A stretch of 64,000 nt of DNA from positions 31,516-95,515 of the forward strand of contig JACKPO010000007.1 in NCBI GenBank assembly GCA_024233515.1, in the 5' to 3' direction. Shown here piece by piece: positions 45,406 to 54,844 of this stretch. The notes under the pieces were generated by a model. That model was not told the DNA's origin, ran no database searches, and was given only the letters and a program-made list of their open reading frames with translations. Made by a program: the position numbers and the translations under genes. Positions within the stretch are counted from its first letter, which is position 1. The number at the start of each line of letters is the position of its first letter. Origin of the DNA: Chlamydiales bacterium. GTDB lineage: Bacteria > Chlamydiota > Chlamydiia > Chlamydiales > Simkaniaceae.

Positions 45406-47166
45406 TTAAGGCTGATTGTAATTAATCTTGTATTTTATGCCATCTTTTTCGAGCATAATGGAATTATTTTCCATTTTTGTAATTGTCATGCCATCAAGCT
45501 CTCCACCAACAGAAAGGATTTTTCCATTGATGACGACATATTGATTTCTATTGCCATACTTCGAACTTCCTGTCACTTTATATTTCGATGAAATATCAAC
45601 AATATCACTTGTTGGTTGGGAGAGGACGACAAAATTTTTCACCATCCGTATCCCAGAAACCTTTTTCAGGTCAGCGATCATATCGTTATATTTTGACTCT
45701 TGGTTAGAGGGAACACGTCCTGCAAGGACAAGCTCTCCATTGGAAAACTGGAAGGTCACATTTCCGAATTGGTTTTGGGTCAGAATTCCCTGGATTTGAG
45801 CTTCCAAAGTGTTTTCCACAACGACCTGATTGTCGAGCTTATCAAGATAGGGGAAGTTAATGTTAATATACTCTGAAAGCTTAGAAGAGTCTTCCAGGGA
45901 TTGAACATATCCGCGTAACACAAAATGGCCTGGGACAATCGAGGTTAAATTGACCCCTCTCCAGGCAGCGGTTTTCATGAGCATTGCGTTTGTGTTTTCC
46001 CATACAAGCTCATCAATAATGACGTTATCCTCAATTGAATGAACAAATCCTAGCGATTTGAGCTTATAGATCATTTCTTGCTGGTCTATCTCAGTCATTA
46101 CATGCCCAAGGATGAAAATCTTTCCGGTTGCAGGATTGAACGAAAACTCAACCTCAGGATAATGCTTCAGGGCTTTCGCCACATCTTGAGATTCATCGCC
46201 CATCGTTAGATTTATCGATTCGCTTTTGAAGAGGCTAAAGACCCCACCCAGTCCTAAAATCAGTAAGATGGCAAAGACTCCCGCTAAAACCAGGTGGCGC
46301 GTAGGAATCACCATCTTCTTCCAATTCTTCTTGGTAATTTCTTCAAGAGCATCACTCTCAGCCTCCTCCTGTGGAGGCGTATATTCCATACCTGCAGAGG
46401 GAGAGATGACAGTTTCTCTTGTTTGTTGTTTGTCAATCGCTAAAAAGGAAGTCGTGCCGAGAGCAATTAAATCTTGGGTATGGAGTTCGGTGGGTGCGGA
46501 GATCTCTTGGCCATTAATGAGAACTTTGTTTAGGCTTCCAAGATCTTCAATAACAACAGTTCCATCACTCCTTGCGGAAATTTTAGCATGTTGGCGTGAG
46601 ACACTTAAGTCTTGGAAAAGAATATCGCAGGTATTTGGGTCTTTTCCAATAATGAATGTGGACCCTTCAGGAATACCAAACTCAGCTCCAGCATTCGGTC
46701 CAGAAATGACTTTGATGATCCAACGGGTATCCGTTGCCCCTGAAAAAGCCAGGCTTCCTAAATCATCAGATTCTTCATAAATGGTTGGGGAGTCATCGAT
46801 GCTTGAAAGACTTTTACTTTCTTTTGGCGTTTTCTCAATGGCTGGGTCTTTCAAAGTAAACTGAAAGAAGACGTTTCCAATCTGAACGGTATCCCCTTCT
46901 TGCAAAAGAGTAGAGGTTTCAACAGGTTTTCCGTTTACACTTGCAGGATTGACTGCGCTTAAGTTTTCAAGAACATACCCATCATCTGTCAAGCGACAGA
47001 TAACATGTTTTCTAGAAACCATGGGGTCTTCAAGCACTTGATAAGAAACATCGGGATCTCTTCCAAGGATCCACTCTGTCCCTTCTTCGAAACGAATCAC
47101 AAGACCAGCGAGCGGTCCTTCTTCGGCTATAAAATAACCTGCCATATCCTCATACCATTCATACAC
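45406..47166 (-). CDS. sctD: T3SS inner membrane ring protein SctD (CdsD) with two FHA domains
   Basis: This 586-aa protein has two cytoplasmic FHA domains (about 10-110 with GRD and SRKH; about 150-250 with GKD and SRQH), one transmembrane segment (about 291-312) and a periplasmic region of BON-like ring-building repeats. A tandem FHA arrangement is a chlamydial CdsD trait; canonical SctD has one. FHA domains bind phosphothreonine, and C. pneumoniae CdsD is reported as a kinase substrate, which fits the linked Pkn5. The open frame starts at GTG 47166; ATG 47145 is an alternative. The start abuts a family D hairpin element. Confidence 0.9.
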   Translation of the reverse strand: MYEWYEDMAGYFIAEEGPLAGLVIRFEEGTEWILGRDPDVSYQVLEDPMVSRKHVICRLTDDGYVLENLSAVNPASVNGKPVETSTLLQEGDTVQIGNVFFQFTLKDPAIEKTPKESKSLSSIDDSPTIYEESDDLGSLAFSGATDTRWIIKVISGPNAGAEFGIPEGSTFIIGKDPNTCDILFQDLSVSRQHAKISARSDGTVVIEDLGSLNKVLINGQEISAPTELHTQDLIALGTTSFLAIDKQQTRETVISPSAGMEYTPPQEEAESDALEEITKKNWKKMVIPTRHLVLAGVFAILLILGLGGVFSLFKSESINLTMGDESQDVAKALKHYPEVEFSFNPATGKIFILGHVMTEIDQQEMIYKLKSLGFVHSIEDNVIIDELVWENTNAMLMKTAAWRGVNLTSIVPGHFVLRGYVQSLEDSSKLSEYININFPYLDKLDNQVVVENTLEAQIQGILTQNQFGNVTFQFSNGELVLAGRVPSNQESKYNDMIADLKKVSGIRMVKNFVVLSQPTSDIVDISSKYKVTGSSKYGNRNQYVVINGKILSVGGELDGMTITKMENNSIMLEKDGIKYKINYNQP

Positions 47167-47169
47167 CGT

Positions 47170-47333
47170 TATACCTAAGATGATTCAAAAGTTGGTTTTT
47201 GGCTGCGTTGGCTTTGCAGAAAATTCCTTGCCTTCACTTGCGCCTTGTGCTCGCACAATGGTCGTTCGCTCCAGGCAAAAAATTTGCGCAGCCGCCTTGC
47301 CAAATTCCCAACTTTTGAATCACGTTAGGTATA
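47170..47333. repeat. 164-bp inverted-repeat element, family D
   Basis: The ends tatacctaagatgattcaaa and tttgaatcacgttaggtata are inverted copies, with gttgg/ccaac continuing the stem. Inner arms (ggctgcg with cgcagcc) also pair. It lies directly upstream of sctD, so it may contribute to or separate its promoter. Confidence 0.72.
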
Positions 47334-47482
47334 TCTTTCGAAAAATACACACTTATTCGTTTTATGACTAGCACTTTTTATCACCTCCATTTTGACACCG
47401 GTATGCTACTTATTTTATTGCTTTGTTAACTGAAAAAGAGCTACGCTCTCTTGTGGTTTTGATTTTTAAAGAAGGTGCAGAG

Positions 47483-48835
47483 ATGTCCGTTCCAAAGCAA
47501 GTGATTGTATCCATCCTCCTTTTCTGCTGTTTTAGCACAGTTCATGCAGGAGGAATCTATTCTTATTTCTTTCCCTATACAGATCCGATGTCAGCCTTTG
47601 AAGGCGGAGATGTGGAAGCTGCAAAAAAGCTGATTGAAAATGGAGAGAATATTGAGAGAAAGGAGGGGCAGAGTAATGCCCTTCTTATTGCTGCTATCAA
47701 GAAACAGGATGAAGATTTTGTTCAATTTCTATTAGAAAAAGGGATGAATCCGAACCCCGAGAAGGATTCTCTATGGAGTCATCCTCTTAAATTGGCAATT
47801 TTCAATGGTCACGAAAAACTCGTGGAGCTCCTCCTTAAACACCATGCCGACCCCAATAAGGACAACCCCCTTGCTTATGCTGTGAAACAAGGGGCATCTG
47901 AAGCGATTATCAAGCTCCTCATCGCCTTTAAGGCAGACACCCATGAGATCTTTAATGTTGCCCAGACCCCACAAATGGTCTCGGTTCTTCTCGGCTGCGG
48001 TCTTGCTGTGGATAACCATTCTGAAGACCTCTCAAAACAGCTGACGAATGCAGTAGATAAGGGAGAGGAAGAGCTTGTTCTCCTCTTGCTAGAAAATGGT
48101 GTCGATCCAAATAACAAAGGAGGTTATTGGAAAACACCTCTTGAAAGAGCTCTTACTGTGAATGGGAAGAAGTCTTTACGTATTGTTGAACTCCTTGTAG
48201 AACACGGTGCATCACTTGAAGGGATGCTTCACTGCGCCTCTACCCCTGAAATTGCGGAGTACCTTTTACTGAAGGGGTGCAAAATCGACGGATATAATTC
48301 TAGCGGGAAGACCCCTTTAATGTGCGTTGATCTGAGATTGGCATCCTTACTTATTGAGAAAGGAGCAAACCTTGAAAAGAAAAATAATGAAGGAGCCACA
48401 GCTCTTGGCCTGGCAGCAAGCCAAGGAAATATGGAAAAATGTCGACTTCTCATTAAAAGTGGTGCAACGCTCGAGATAAGGGATAACATGGGGATGACCC
48501 CTTTAAGTCGAGCCGTTGATGCTAGGCAAATCGAAACAGTTCGGTATCTCATCAACGTTGGCGCAAATTTGAATACAACGGATGATAGTGGAATGACCCC
48601 TTTAATGCACTGCAGTGTGAGGGGAAATATCGTCATTGCGACCCATCTTTTAGAAAAAGGGGCAGAGCGACACTTGAAAACGACCAAACCGGCTTATTAT
48701 ACGGAAAAAAACACTTCTCTTATCTATGATCCATTTCCTAGACAGATTACGATTCCCGCAGGATCTACTGCAGCCTCGATCGCACAGATCTTCTCAAACG
48801 GTGCAGTTAAAGAACTGATCGAGGGGAAGAATTAG
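47483..48835 (+). CDS. Exported ankyrin-repeat protein
   Basis: This 450-aa protein begins with a plausible Sec signal peptide (MSVPKQVIVSILLFCCFSTV then HAGG). About ten ankyrin units follow, seen as repeated blocks such as GMTPLSRAVDARQIETVRYL and ATALGLAASQGNMEKCRLL. The frame is open from 47423, but ATG 47483 has GAAGG upstream and starts the signal sequence. A Sec signal argues against T3SS export, so an envelope or periplasmic role is likely. Ankyrin proteins are common in host-associated bacteria. It is divergent from sctD across the family D element. Confidence 0.85.
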   Translation: MSVPKQVIVSILLFCCFSTVHAGGIYSYFFPYTDPMSAFEGGDVEAAKKLIENGENIERKEGQSNALLIAAIKKQDEDFVQFLLEKGMNPNPEKDSLWSHPLKLAIFNGHEKLVELLLKHHADPNKDNPLAYAVKQGASEAIIKLLIAFKADTHEIFNVAQTPQMVSVLLGCGLAVDNHSEDLSKQLTNAVDKGEEELVLLLLENGVDPNNKGGYWKTPLERALTVNGKKSLRIVELLVEHGASLEGMLHCASTPEIAEYLLLKGCKIDGYNSSGKTPLMCVDLRLASLLIEKGANLEKKNNEGATALGLAASQGNMEKCRLLIKSGATLEIRDNMGMTPLSRAVDARQIETVRYLINVGANLNTTDDSGMTPLMHCSVRGNIVIATHLLEKGAERHLKTTKPAYYTEKNTSLIYDPFPRQITIPAGSTAASIAQIFSNGAVKELIEGKN

Positions 48836-48840
48836 AGCGA

Positions 48841-48859
48841 ATCATTTGACGACACTATC
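48841..48859. repeat. Short dispersed motif GTGTCGTCAAA, copy 3 (inverted)
   Basis: Sequence atcatttgacgacactatc lies between the ankyrin gene stop and the convergent chaperone gene. It is the reverse complement of the motif at 8179 and 32846. Confidence 0.4.
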
Positions 48860-49263
48860 TAAAGAAGGGACGTGTTGAACTTGGGAACTTCCTCTTTCCA
48901 ATAATCGATGTAATTGAGGAAGTCTTCCAAGGACTCATGGAACGAGCGGTAGTTAACCTCAAAAGGGAGGGTATAGGAGAGAGTGAAGTAGGTTTCAGAC
49001 GGGTCGATTCCGATGACGCCATGTCCTGTTCCTTGATGAAGGAGGTTGGCTTTCATAAGATAGATATAGAGAGCCTCCTTATTTCCTTCCTTTGGAATGG
49101 GAAGGATCTGGGCTGTCATGAAAACCCCTGGGTCTAAAGCCTTAAAAGAGACGGTAGGTGATGCGCCAATCGTGACCTGGTAGGTCCCTTTTTTATCCTT
49201 TTGGGGGATGGCTTCTAATTTGAGCTCAGCCGCTAGGTTTTCAATGAGGTGATCTAAATCCAT
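48859..49263 (-). CDS. CesT/SycE-like T3SS chaperone (CT663-like)
   Basis: This 134-aa protein (start ATG 49263 with AAGG upstream) has the size and strand pattern of class I T3SS chaperones: an N-terminal helix MDLDHLIENLAAELKL, a beta-rich middle with FMTAQILPIP and ALYIYLMKANLL, and a C-terminal helix SFHESLEDFLNYIDYW. In C. trachomatis CT663, beside CdsD, is such a chaperone. The frame stays open to 49611 upstream but that part overlaps the opposite gene and lacks chaperone features. The client is unknown. Confidence 0.78.
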   Translation of the reverse strand: MDLDHLIENLAAELKLEAIPQKDKKGTYQVTIGASPTVSFKALDPGVFMTAQILPIPKEGNKEALYIYLMKANLLHQGTGHGVIGIDPSETYFTLSYTLPFEVNYRSFHESLEDFLNYIDYWKEEVPKFNTSLL

Positions 49264-49362
49264 AATAAGCCTTGGTTTACAGGTTTTGACCATTTTTCGC
49301 AAGCTCTGTCCTGGACATCCCCATGACAGATAGTTTATAATGAGGTTGTAGGCCGTTAACAG

Positions 49363-49812
49363 ATGGAGAAGGCGATGGAAGATGAATTTGACCGTATCAT
49401 GGAGTTTTTCAACCTCAGTCCTGAGGAGAAAGAGGGACGCCTTCAAGAGGTATTCGAAGATTCCGTCGAATATTTCGAACGCTTTAAGTATGTGATGATG
49501 AATGGAACACCTGAAGAGAAAAAAGAAGCGGTCAAAAAGGTGATGATCCTCAAGAAGAAGATCGAAGAAGAGACCAAGCGAGTCTGCGAAAAAACGGGGC
49601 TTACTCCACAACAGCTAGCTGCCTACTCGAGTGATCCGAAGAATTTTTCCCCCGACCAATGGAATGCCATTGAAGGGGCAAAAAAGAAGTTAGAAGAAGG
49701 GGTGGGTGAGCTCAAGAAGCAGGTCCAAGGGCAAAAACCCGCTGAGAAATCCAAGGAAGAGGAGGGATCCAAGAAGAAAAAGAAACCTCCCAAGAACTGG
49801 ATACAGTCATAA
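49363..49812 (+). CDS. Small charged helical protein of unknown function
   Basis: I do not recognise this 149-aa protein. It is hydrophilic and helical, with a Lys/Glu-rich disordered tail (KSKEEEGSKKKKKPPKN). It has no signal peptide or membrane segment. The middle (RVCEKTGLTPQQLAAYSSD) may form a small helical domain. It is divergent from the chaperone across about 100 bp and precedes the first translocator cassette, though separated from it by a 510-bp leader. Confidence 0.6.
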   Translation: MEKAMEDEFDRIMEFFNLSPEEKEGRLQEVFEDSVEYFERFKYVMMNGTPEEKKEAVKKVMILKKKIEEETKRVCEKTGLTPQQLAAYSSDPKNFSPDQWNAIEGAKKKLEEGVGELKKQVQGQKPAEKSKEEEGSKKKKKPPKNWIQS

Positions 49813-50322
49813 TTCACTGTTTATAAGATATTTATGTAAAATAGACAAATAATTCAAAAAAATGATATAATTAGCATTAGGTTAAGATATCTTAGCCTAT
49901 ATAAGATCAAATACTACTCTTTATAATACGATAATAAAATAATATTGAAGAGGGTGCTAGATCGGTCTACTACGCCACTTGGCGTTCTAAGAAGGCCTTT
50001 CAAACACACTTCCTAAACAACCAATTTTTGATAAGCGCTTCGTGAAAGCGTATAAATAATATAGAACCATTTTTCAATACATCCTTAAGGGAAAATGAGA
50101 TCCATTTTGCCTGCAGGAATACTATGCCTAATATTGCTGGGCAGCAAGAAGGAAAAACAGGTTCTATTTGGGAAGTCATCTAATCATTCTCAGATAGACA
50201 TCATATAAGCTAGAGGCATGCTCCGTCATGTCCGGAATATCTGCTTAAATTCATTGGATTTAAGCATATGAGCCCTCATGTCCATGAAGGGGAGGGCCGA
50301 CTGATGCCAAAAAGGGGAGGCA
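49813..50322 (+). promoter_or_regulatory. 510-bp non-coding leader of cassette 1
   Basis: No convincing gene. The first part is AT-rich and promoter-like. The part nearest the gene is rich in inverted repeats: a 9-bp stem tgcttaaat (50242-50250) with atttaagca (50258-50266), and an outer pairing ggcat (50215-50219) with atgcc (50304-50308) that closes just before the ggggagg ribosome site. This suggests a folded mRNA leader. Confidence 0.5.
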
Positions 50323-50988
50323 ATGATGTCAATGTCAATACAGTCTGTAACACAGACAGATACAACAAATAGCTGGCAGGACCAGTGGGACCAGATGCTT
50401 CAGACCATTGATGGAATGAACGCTGGGGAAGCTCTGATGTATATTATGTATATGATGCTTCCAGAGGTAGGGGATTATCTCCAAGGAACCCTCGGAAGCA
50501 ATGCAGACACTCAGAACGATCTCTCGAGAATTATCGGGGATATGAGTGATATCCAGGACCAGTTTAACCAGGGAGCGACTGGGAAGGTCACAAATGCGGA
50601 TGCGCAGCAAGCCATTGATGATTATAACGATATTCAATCTGTCTTGAGCAGCGATCCGTCTTTGGATGGCATTGCGCAACCCTTAACAGACCAGTTAGAG
50701 CCCTTGTTTCAGGGTGGGGATGCATCGGCGGATGCTAAAGACTGGAATCAGGCTTGGAAAGATAGCACATCAAAAACCGGTTCCGATGCAGATGATTCAA
50801 AGATGACCACCTACACAAATGCCTTTTCGGAGGCAAGTTCGACGGTAACTGGGGAGTCGCAAACGATCCAATCACAGGCCCAGTATATTGGGGATCAACT
50901 GCAGGAGTTTTTCGGTGAGCAAGGAAATATTTGCTCCAGTGAAAACTCTGGGGTGACTGTCATGGTTAACAACGAAAACACTAATTAA
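50323..50988 (+). CDS. Translocator cassette 1, gene A
   Basis: I do not recognise this 221-aa protein by family. It is acidic, Gln/Asp/Ser-rich, lacks a signal peptide and has one hydrophobic helix near residue 35-50 (EALMYIMYMMLPEVGDYL). It shares with the A proteins of cassettes 2 and 3 a Trp-containing N-terminus (SWQDQWDQMLQTIDGM) and a WNQAWKD motif at about 146. GGGGAGG precedes the ATG. As first gene of a putative translocator operon it could be a secreted needle-tip or translocator accessory protein (inference). Confidence 0.75.
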   Translation: MMSMSIQSVTQTDTTNSWQDQWDQMLQTIDGMNAGEALMYIMYMMLPEVGDYLQGTLGSNADTQNDLSRIIGDMSDIQDQFNQGATGKVTNADAQQAIDDYNDIQSVLSSDPSLDGIAQPLTDQLEPLFQGGDASADAKDWNQAWKDSTSKTGSDADDSKMTTYTNAFSEASSTVTGESQTIQSQAQYIGDQLQEFFGEQGNICSSENSGVTVMVNNENTN

Positions 50989-50998
50989 GGAGGGGAGA

Positions 50999-51394
50999 AT
51001 GAGTACAAGTTCCGACACAGCCATTTATAATGCCATCGCAAGTTCCGAGACTTTGTCGATGGAAGTCACGCAGCTGAGTGTTCAGAATGCGAACACAGAT
51101 AACTACCTAGGACAGGGATTGGCGAGTAATTACAACGCCGAGAGTAAAGCGCTAAGTAGCATCTACAACGAGATGAAAAGTGCTCCTACAAGTCAGTATG
51201 GGCTCTACCAGACCAATTTCCAACAGGTGCAACAAGAGTACTCGAATTTTCAGACGCAGCTTCAAAATAACGTTCAATCGATTCAGACAACAGTGACGCA
51301 GCTGCCGCAATTCCAATCACAAATCATGCAGTTTGCAGGTGTGATCAATGGGATCTTGAGCTATGCCGCAACATTACTTGCTTCAAACAATTAA
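50999..51394 (+). CDS. Translocator cassette 1, gene B
   Basis: This 131-aa protein is Gln/Asn/Ser-rich and helical, with a C-terminal hydrophobic stretch (MQFAGVINGILSYAATLL). GGAGGGG precedes the ATG 11 bp after gene A. Equivalent genes follow A in cassettes 2 and 3 and end in a similar MDTLK/VDNIL helix. The size recalls CT577 beside copB in C. trachomatis, and needle or filament-like subunits, but I cannot assign it to a family. Confidence 0.72.
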   Translation: MSTSSDTAIYNAIASSETLSMEVTQLSVQNANTDNYLGQGLASNYNAESKALSSIYNEMKSAPTSQYGLYQTNFQQVQQEYSNFQTQLQNNVQSIQTTVTQLPQFQSQIMQFAGVINGILSYAATLLASNN

Positions 51395-51405
51395 AGGGGG
51401 AACAG

Positions 51406-52728
51406 ATGTCAAATACCCAAAGCGTTAACAATCAATCAAATCCTGCAGGGAATTCTGGGAGTTCTCAAGGGATCCAAGCCATCTTTGATATGGAGGCGAT
51501 CATCACTGCGATGATGCAAAAATATATGGAAGAGAACTCTTCTGCTACAAAATCGCAGGGAGGGATGGGAGAACTCGTCGAAGAGTCTCTCGAAAATACC
51601 TACAACCAAATGAATGAAGAGTTACAAAAAGAGGAAGAGAGCAAACCCAAACATTGGTATGACAAGATAGGAGATTTCTTTAAAGATACAGGAGAGATCC
51701 TTGGCCACCTTGTCGCTGCAGCAGCAGAAGCTTGCGTGGGAGATATCTCTGGCGCAAAGTCGCAATGGGAAGATGTCGAGACCAACCCTGAGCTCGAGAA
51801 CTTGATCAAAGCCCTGACTTATGTGATTGCGGCTGTCACGATTGTTGCAGGGTGTATCACGGGAAACTTTGAGCTTGTCGCCGTAACGGTCATTCTTCTG
51901 GCTCTCACACAGTCAGGCTTATTGAATAAGATTGAAGATCATATTGGCTCTTCAGGTGGAAAACTCGCCTTTGATATCGCTGTCATCGTCGTTGCAACGA
52001 TTGCGACTGCAGGAACTGGAGCGTTAGAAACCGTTGCAGATACAGCTGGAGAGGAAGCTGGAGAAGAGCTAACAAATCTTGCGAGTAAAGAGGGAGAACA
52101 AGCTGCAGAGAAAGTGACTCAGGTCAATGTTGGGAAAGCGGTCTCTTCAGGTCTCATGGGATTTGGATCGACATTAGGGTCGGTTAACTTAGCTCAAGAT
52201 CTTGTAGGGGTTTTTGATCCCAATGGAAAGAATAAAGATAAAATCGAAGAGATTCTTCAAATCATCGAGGATGTAACGGCAGTCGTTTCTGCTGTTGCAG
52301 GAGGGGTTGGTTCCCTTGCCGCAGCAGGTTCCGATGCGACAGGAGTTTTCTCTGAAAAGGTCAGTCAACTCCTTACAAAAATGGTACCAGATGAGCTGAT
52401 GCAAAGCGCTTCAAGCTTTGTTGAAAACAATATGACCACTCTCACAACCCTTCTTCAAGGAGGAGAACTTGTGGGGAATGGGACTGCTGCTATTCTCGGA
52501 GGCGCCAATGCCACGAATCAGTTCCGTATTGCAGGGATCCAGAAAGAAGTTGGAGAGCTTCAAGGAGCTTTAGAGAAACTCACGAATGCCCTTCAAGAAA
52601 ACACCGATAACATCAAAGCAACCGATCAATCGTTTCAAAATAACCTGCAAAGCTTCAGCCAGATGATTGGAAACTTTGATCACTACTTTGATGGGTACGC
52701 AGCCCAAGCCCAAGAATTGTTGTCATAA
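51406..52728 (+). CDS. CopB-like T3SS translocator, short form (cassette 1)
   Basis: This 440-aa protein has the plan of the major hydrophobic translocator (SctE/CopB): N-terminal coiled coil (about 20-80), amphipathic HWYDKIGDFFKDTGEIL, paired hydrophobic segments (about 136-172 and 189-203), an Ala/Glu-rich loop (AGEEAGEEL), the block SSGLMGFGSTLGSVNLAQDL, a further hydrophobic region and a C-terminal coiled coil. Such proteins insert into the host membrane and form the pore with CopD. The core is shared with the 1028- and 795-aa proteins of the next cassettes. Confidence 0.82.
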   Translation: MSNTQSVNNQSNPAGNSGSSQGIQAIFDMEAIITAMMQKYMEENSSATKSQGGMGELVEESLENTYNQMNEELQKEEESKPKHWYDKIGDFFKDTGEILGHLVAAAAEACVGDISGAKSQWEDVETNPELENLIKALTYVIAAVTIVAGCITGNFELVAVTVILLALTQSGLLNKIEDHIGSSGGKLAFDIAVIVVATIATAGTGALETVADTAGEEAGEELTNLASKEGEQAAEKVTQVNVGKAVSSGLMGFGSTLGSVNLAQDLVGVFDPNGKNKDKIEEILQIIEDVTAVVSAVAGGVGSLAAAGSDATGVFSEKVSQLLTKMVPDELMQSASSFVENNMTTLTTLLQGGELVGNGTAAILGGANATNQFRIAGIQKEVGELQGALEKLTNALQENTDNIKATDQSFQNNLQSFSQMIGNFDHYFDGYAAQAQELLS

Positions 52729-52748
52729 AAAAAGAGGAGGAGAAGAAT

Positions 52749-53687
52749 ATGGAACAGTCAAAACAAAACGCCCCGACAAGTGGAGGGGTCTACAGCCATT
52801 TTGGAACCTACACGACCGGGGTAGCAGCCGCTGCAACGACAGCTTTTCTAGAGCTTGCATCGATTTTTAATGAAATCTCAAATGAGTTCGGAGACCTCTT
52901 TGTGAAGCAGGCGCAATTTGAGCAAACAGCCGCCAATGCCTCTTCCGATGCAACAATAGAAAATGCGAAAGACAGCGCCTTTTCCACAATGTTCAATGGA
53001 ATCGGGTCGCTCATTGGCGCGATCGGTCAGTTTGCTGGAGCTGCAATCAGTTTCAAGGCATATACGAGTGCCCTTCCTGAAAATTCCAACCTCGATTTAG
53101 CCAAAGAATACCAGGAAGCCTGTCAAACGCCAGAAGCGAGCCTTGGAGAAACACTTCCTACAGAGATCGGAATGGAAGATTTCGCATCACCCTCTGAACA
53201 AGAGACGGCAGAAACAGATCTTGAAAAGAGAATCCAAGAGTTCAATGACATCAAAAATGTCGAAACCGATCTTCTTGCAGGGAACAAAGGCCCCCTTTCT
53301 GAAGAAGAGAAAGGAGCCATTCAAACGATGACGAGCGAAGAGCAAGCCACCTTTAAACAGAAAATTGATGACTACATCACGCAACAGTCGAAAGCGCAAA
53401 ATGAAGCCCTTAATGCTGCTGTTCAAAAGGCGCAAACCTTCAATAACTTTGCCCAGGCGTCAGGAAATGGCCTCGGAGTATTAATTGGTAAACCAGGGGA
53501 GGCCGCTTTCCAGTACAAAGCTGGTCAAGAGCAAGCTAAAGTGACCCTGGCGAACGCAGCCTTGCAGCTCGCTCAAAACTCTGCAGAGCAAGAGCGTAAT
53601 AAAGCAGACTCGTTCCAACAGACCGCCGCCTCTGAATTCGATAAACTGACACAAATTCGCCAAGCAGAAACGAGTAGCCAAGGCTAA
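52749..53687 (+). CDS. CopD-like T3SS minor translocator (cassette 1)
   Basis: This 312-aa protein has an N-terminal hydrophobic helix (TGVAAAATTAFLELASIF), a second hydrophobic Gly/Ala segment (MFNGIGSLIGAIGQFAGAAI), an acidic middle and a long Gln/Ala-rich helical tail. It follows the CopB-like gene by 20 bp with GGAGGAG before the ATG. Pairing of a large and a small translocator is the standard arrangement (CT578-CT579 in C. trachomatis). A rho-independent terminator follows, ending the first cassette. Confidence 0.78.
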   Translation: MEQSKQNAPTSGGVYSHFGTYTTGVAAAATTAFLELASIFNEISNEFGDLFVKQAQFEQTAANASSDATIENAKDSAFSTMFNGIGSLIGAIGQFAGAAISFKAYTSALPENSNLDLAKEYQEACQTPEASLGETLPTEIGMEDFASPSEQETAETDLEKRIQEFNDIKNVETDLLAGNKGPLSEEEKGAIQTMTSEEQATFKQKIDDYITQQSKAQNEALNAAVQKAQTFNNFAQASGNGLGVLIGKPGEAAFQYKAGQEQAKVTLANAALQLAQNSAEQERNKADSFQQTAASEFDKLTQIRQAETSSQG

Positions 53688-53730
53688 AAATCACATTTCC
53701 CTTCTTGCCCCCAAAAACGGGCAATCCGTT

Positions 53731-53759
53731 CCACCCAAGGTAACCCCTTGGGTGGTTTT
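53731..53759 (+). terminator. Rho-independent terminator after cassette 1
   Basis: A 10-bp stem (ccacccaagg with ccttgggtgg) is followed by tttt, about 40 bp after the CopD-like stop. Confidence 0.8.
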
Positions 53760-53837
53760 GTATGTAAATCTCGATCCCTGTCATTTTATTTAACTATCTA
53801 ATAATTAAATATTTATGATGTTATATGCAAAAAAATA

Positions 53838-53866
53838 TTTGAGTTTTATTTAGATTATGTTAAGAT
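53838..53866 (+). promoter_or_regulatory. Candidate sigma-70-type promoter of cassette 2
   Basis: TTTGAG (53838-53843), a 17-bp spacer and TAAGAT (53861-53866) fit a vegetative promoter. The perfect palindrome gatcattgggtccaatgatc (53876-53895) lies right at the expected start of transcription and may be an operator or 5' hairpin. Confidence 0.4.
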
Positions 53867-54100
53867 AATAATGAGGATCATTGGGTCCAATGATCTATCA
53901 CCACCACTTACGGGGAAGGTAAGTGTTCTACTTCAGGGCGTCTATCGCGCCAGGGAATCAAGGTACAAAAGGAAGCAAATACCTGCTGGGTATTATTTGT
54001 CGCAAAATGGCCATTTTGGGAAGGGTCCATTTTGGGTAAATAATATGCCGAGCCATGACTGGTAACCCCAGGGAATGCTCGGAATAATAGGGGGTATTTT
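53867..54100 (+). promoter_or_regulatory. Hairpin-rich leader of cassette 2
   Basis: Besides the palindrome at 53876, inverted repeats include caaaatggccattttg (54003-54018) and a nested stem ccgagc (54048-54053) with gctcgg (54077-54082) ending 6 nt before the ribosome site ggggg. A translation-controlling or protein-binding leader is likely but unproven. Confidence 0.5.
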
Positions 54101-54844
54101 ATGTCAGAAGCAATAACGGCAAGTAATCCGTGGGATACTCAGTGGCATCAAGAGCTTCATCATATTGATGAGCTCATGAATCATCACGAAGTCTTCGCGG
54201 CTATTCAGTACATTTTTACATCGTTTTTCATGCTCATTGGAAAGTTCATGGAGGACTATCGAATGGACCGTCAGGCGAAGATCATGAAAGCACTAGATAA
54301 TATCCAATCTCTTCGTAATGAAGTCCAAGAAGATTTCCAGGCATTCAATAATTATAAGACAATGTCGAGCAGTGAAATGAGGCAAAAGGTTGCAGATGCT
54401 ACCGCAAAATTTCAAACAATGGAACAAGAGATCCAAAGCTATGCCAAATTAGGATATTTTGGAGCCTATGGGAGTACGAAAGAGGAATCTTTCGTCAAAG
54501 GTTTTTTGGGGCATTTTTTCAATACGCAGAATCCAGATGCATCAATTTTTCAGACAACTGATCTCAGTAATCTGGGTGCCATTGTTTCAAAGTGGACAGA
54601 GGCTTGGAAAGATGCTGGAAGTGTTGGAAATTCCTCATCTGTAAATCCTGCTCCAGGGTCTGGATTGCTAGGAATTATCAATAACCAATTCAATGAAGCG
54701 AAGACAACGAGTCAGTCTTCAGTTGTACAATCTAAACTCAACTATTGGTCAAAGGAAGAGACGACGGCTAAGTCCGTTGTTCACATGGGCCTTTCTTCGT
54801 ACAGTAGCATTGAGAAAACAGCTAATAATAACTTAGGAAAATAA
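54101..54844 (+). CDS. Translocator cassette 2, gene A
   Basis: This 247-aa protein corresponds to gene A of cassette 1. Its start SNPWDTQWHQELHHIDELM mirrors SWQDQWDQMLQTIDGM, it has a hydrophobic helix (IQYIFTSFFMLIGKFM) and a KWTEAWKDAG motif around 168. It lacks a signal peptide and cysteines and is helical and Gln/Lys-rich. The stop overlaps the start of gene B (TAATG). Function is unknown; homology to A1 is suggested by motif order rather than strong identity. Confidence 0.75.
   Translation: MSEAITASNPWDTQWHQELHHIDELMNHHEVFAAIQYIFTSFFMLIGKFMEDYRMDRQAKIMKALDNIQSLRNEVQEDFQAFNNYKTMSSSEMRQKVADATAKFQTMEQEIQSYAKLGYFGAYGSTKEESFVKGFLGHFFNTQNPDASIFQTTDLSNLGAIVSKWTEAWKDAGSVGNSSSVNPAPGSGLLGIINNQFNEAKTTSQSSVVQSKLNYWSKEETTAKSVVHMGLSSYSSIEKTANNNLGK

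Noticed and set aside
49264..49611. N-terminal extension of the CesT-like chaperone
   Set aside because: The extension is antisense to a better-supported gene and has no chaperone features; the ATG at 49263 has a good ribosome site.
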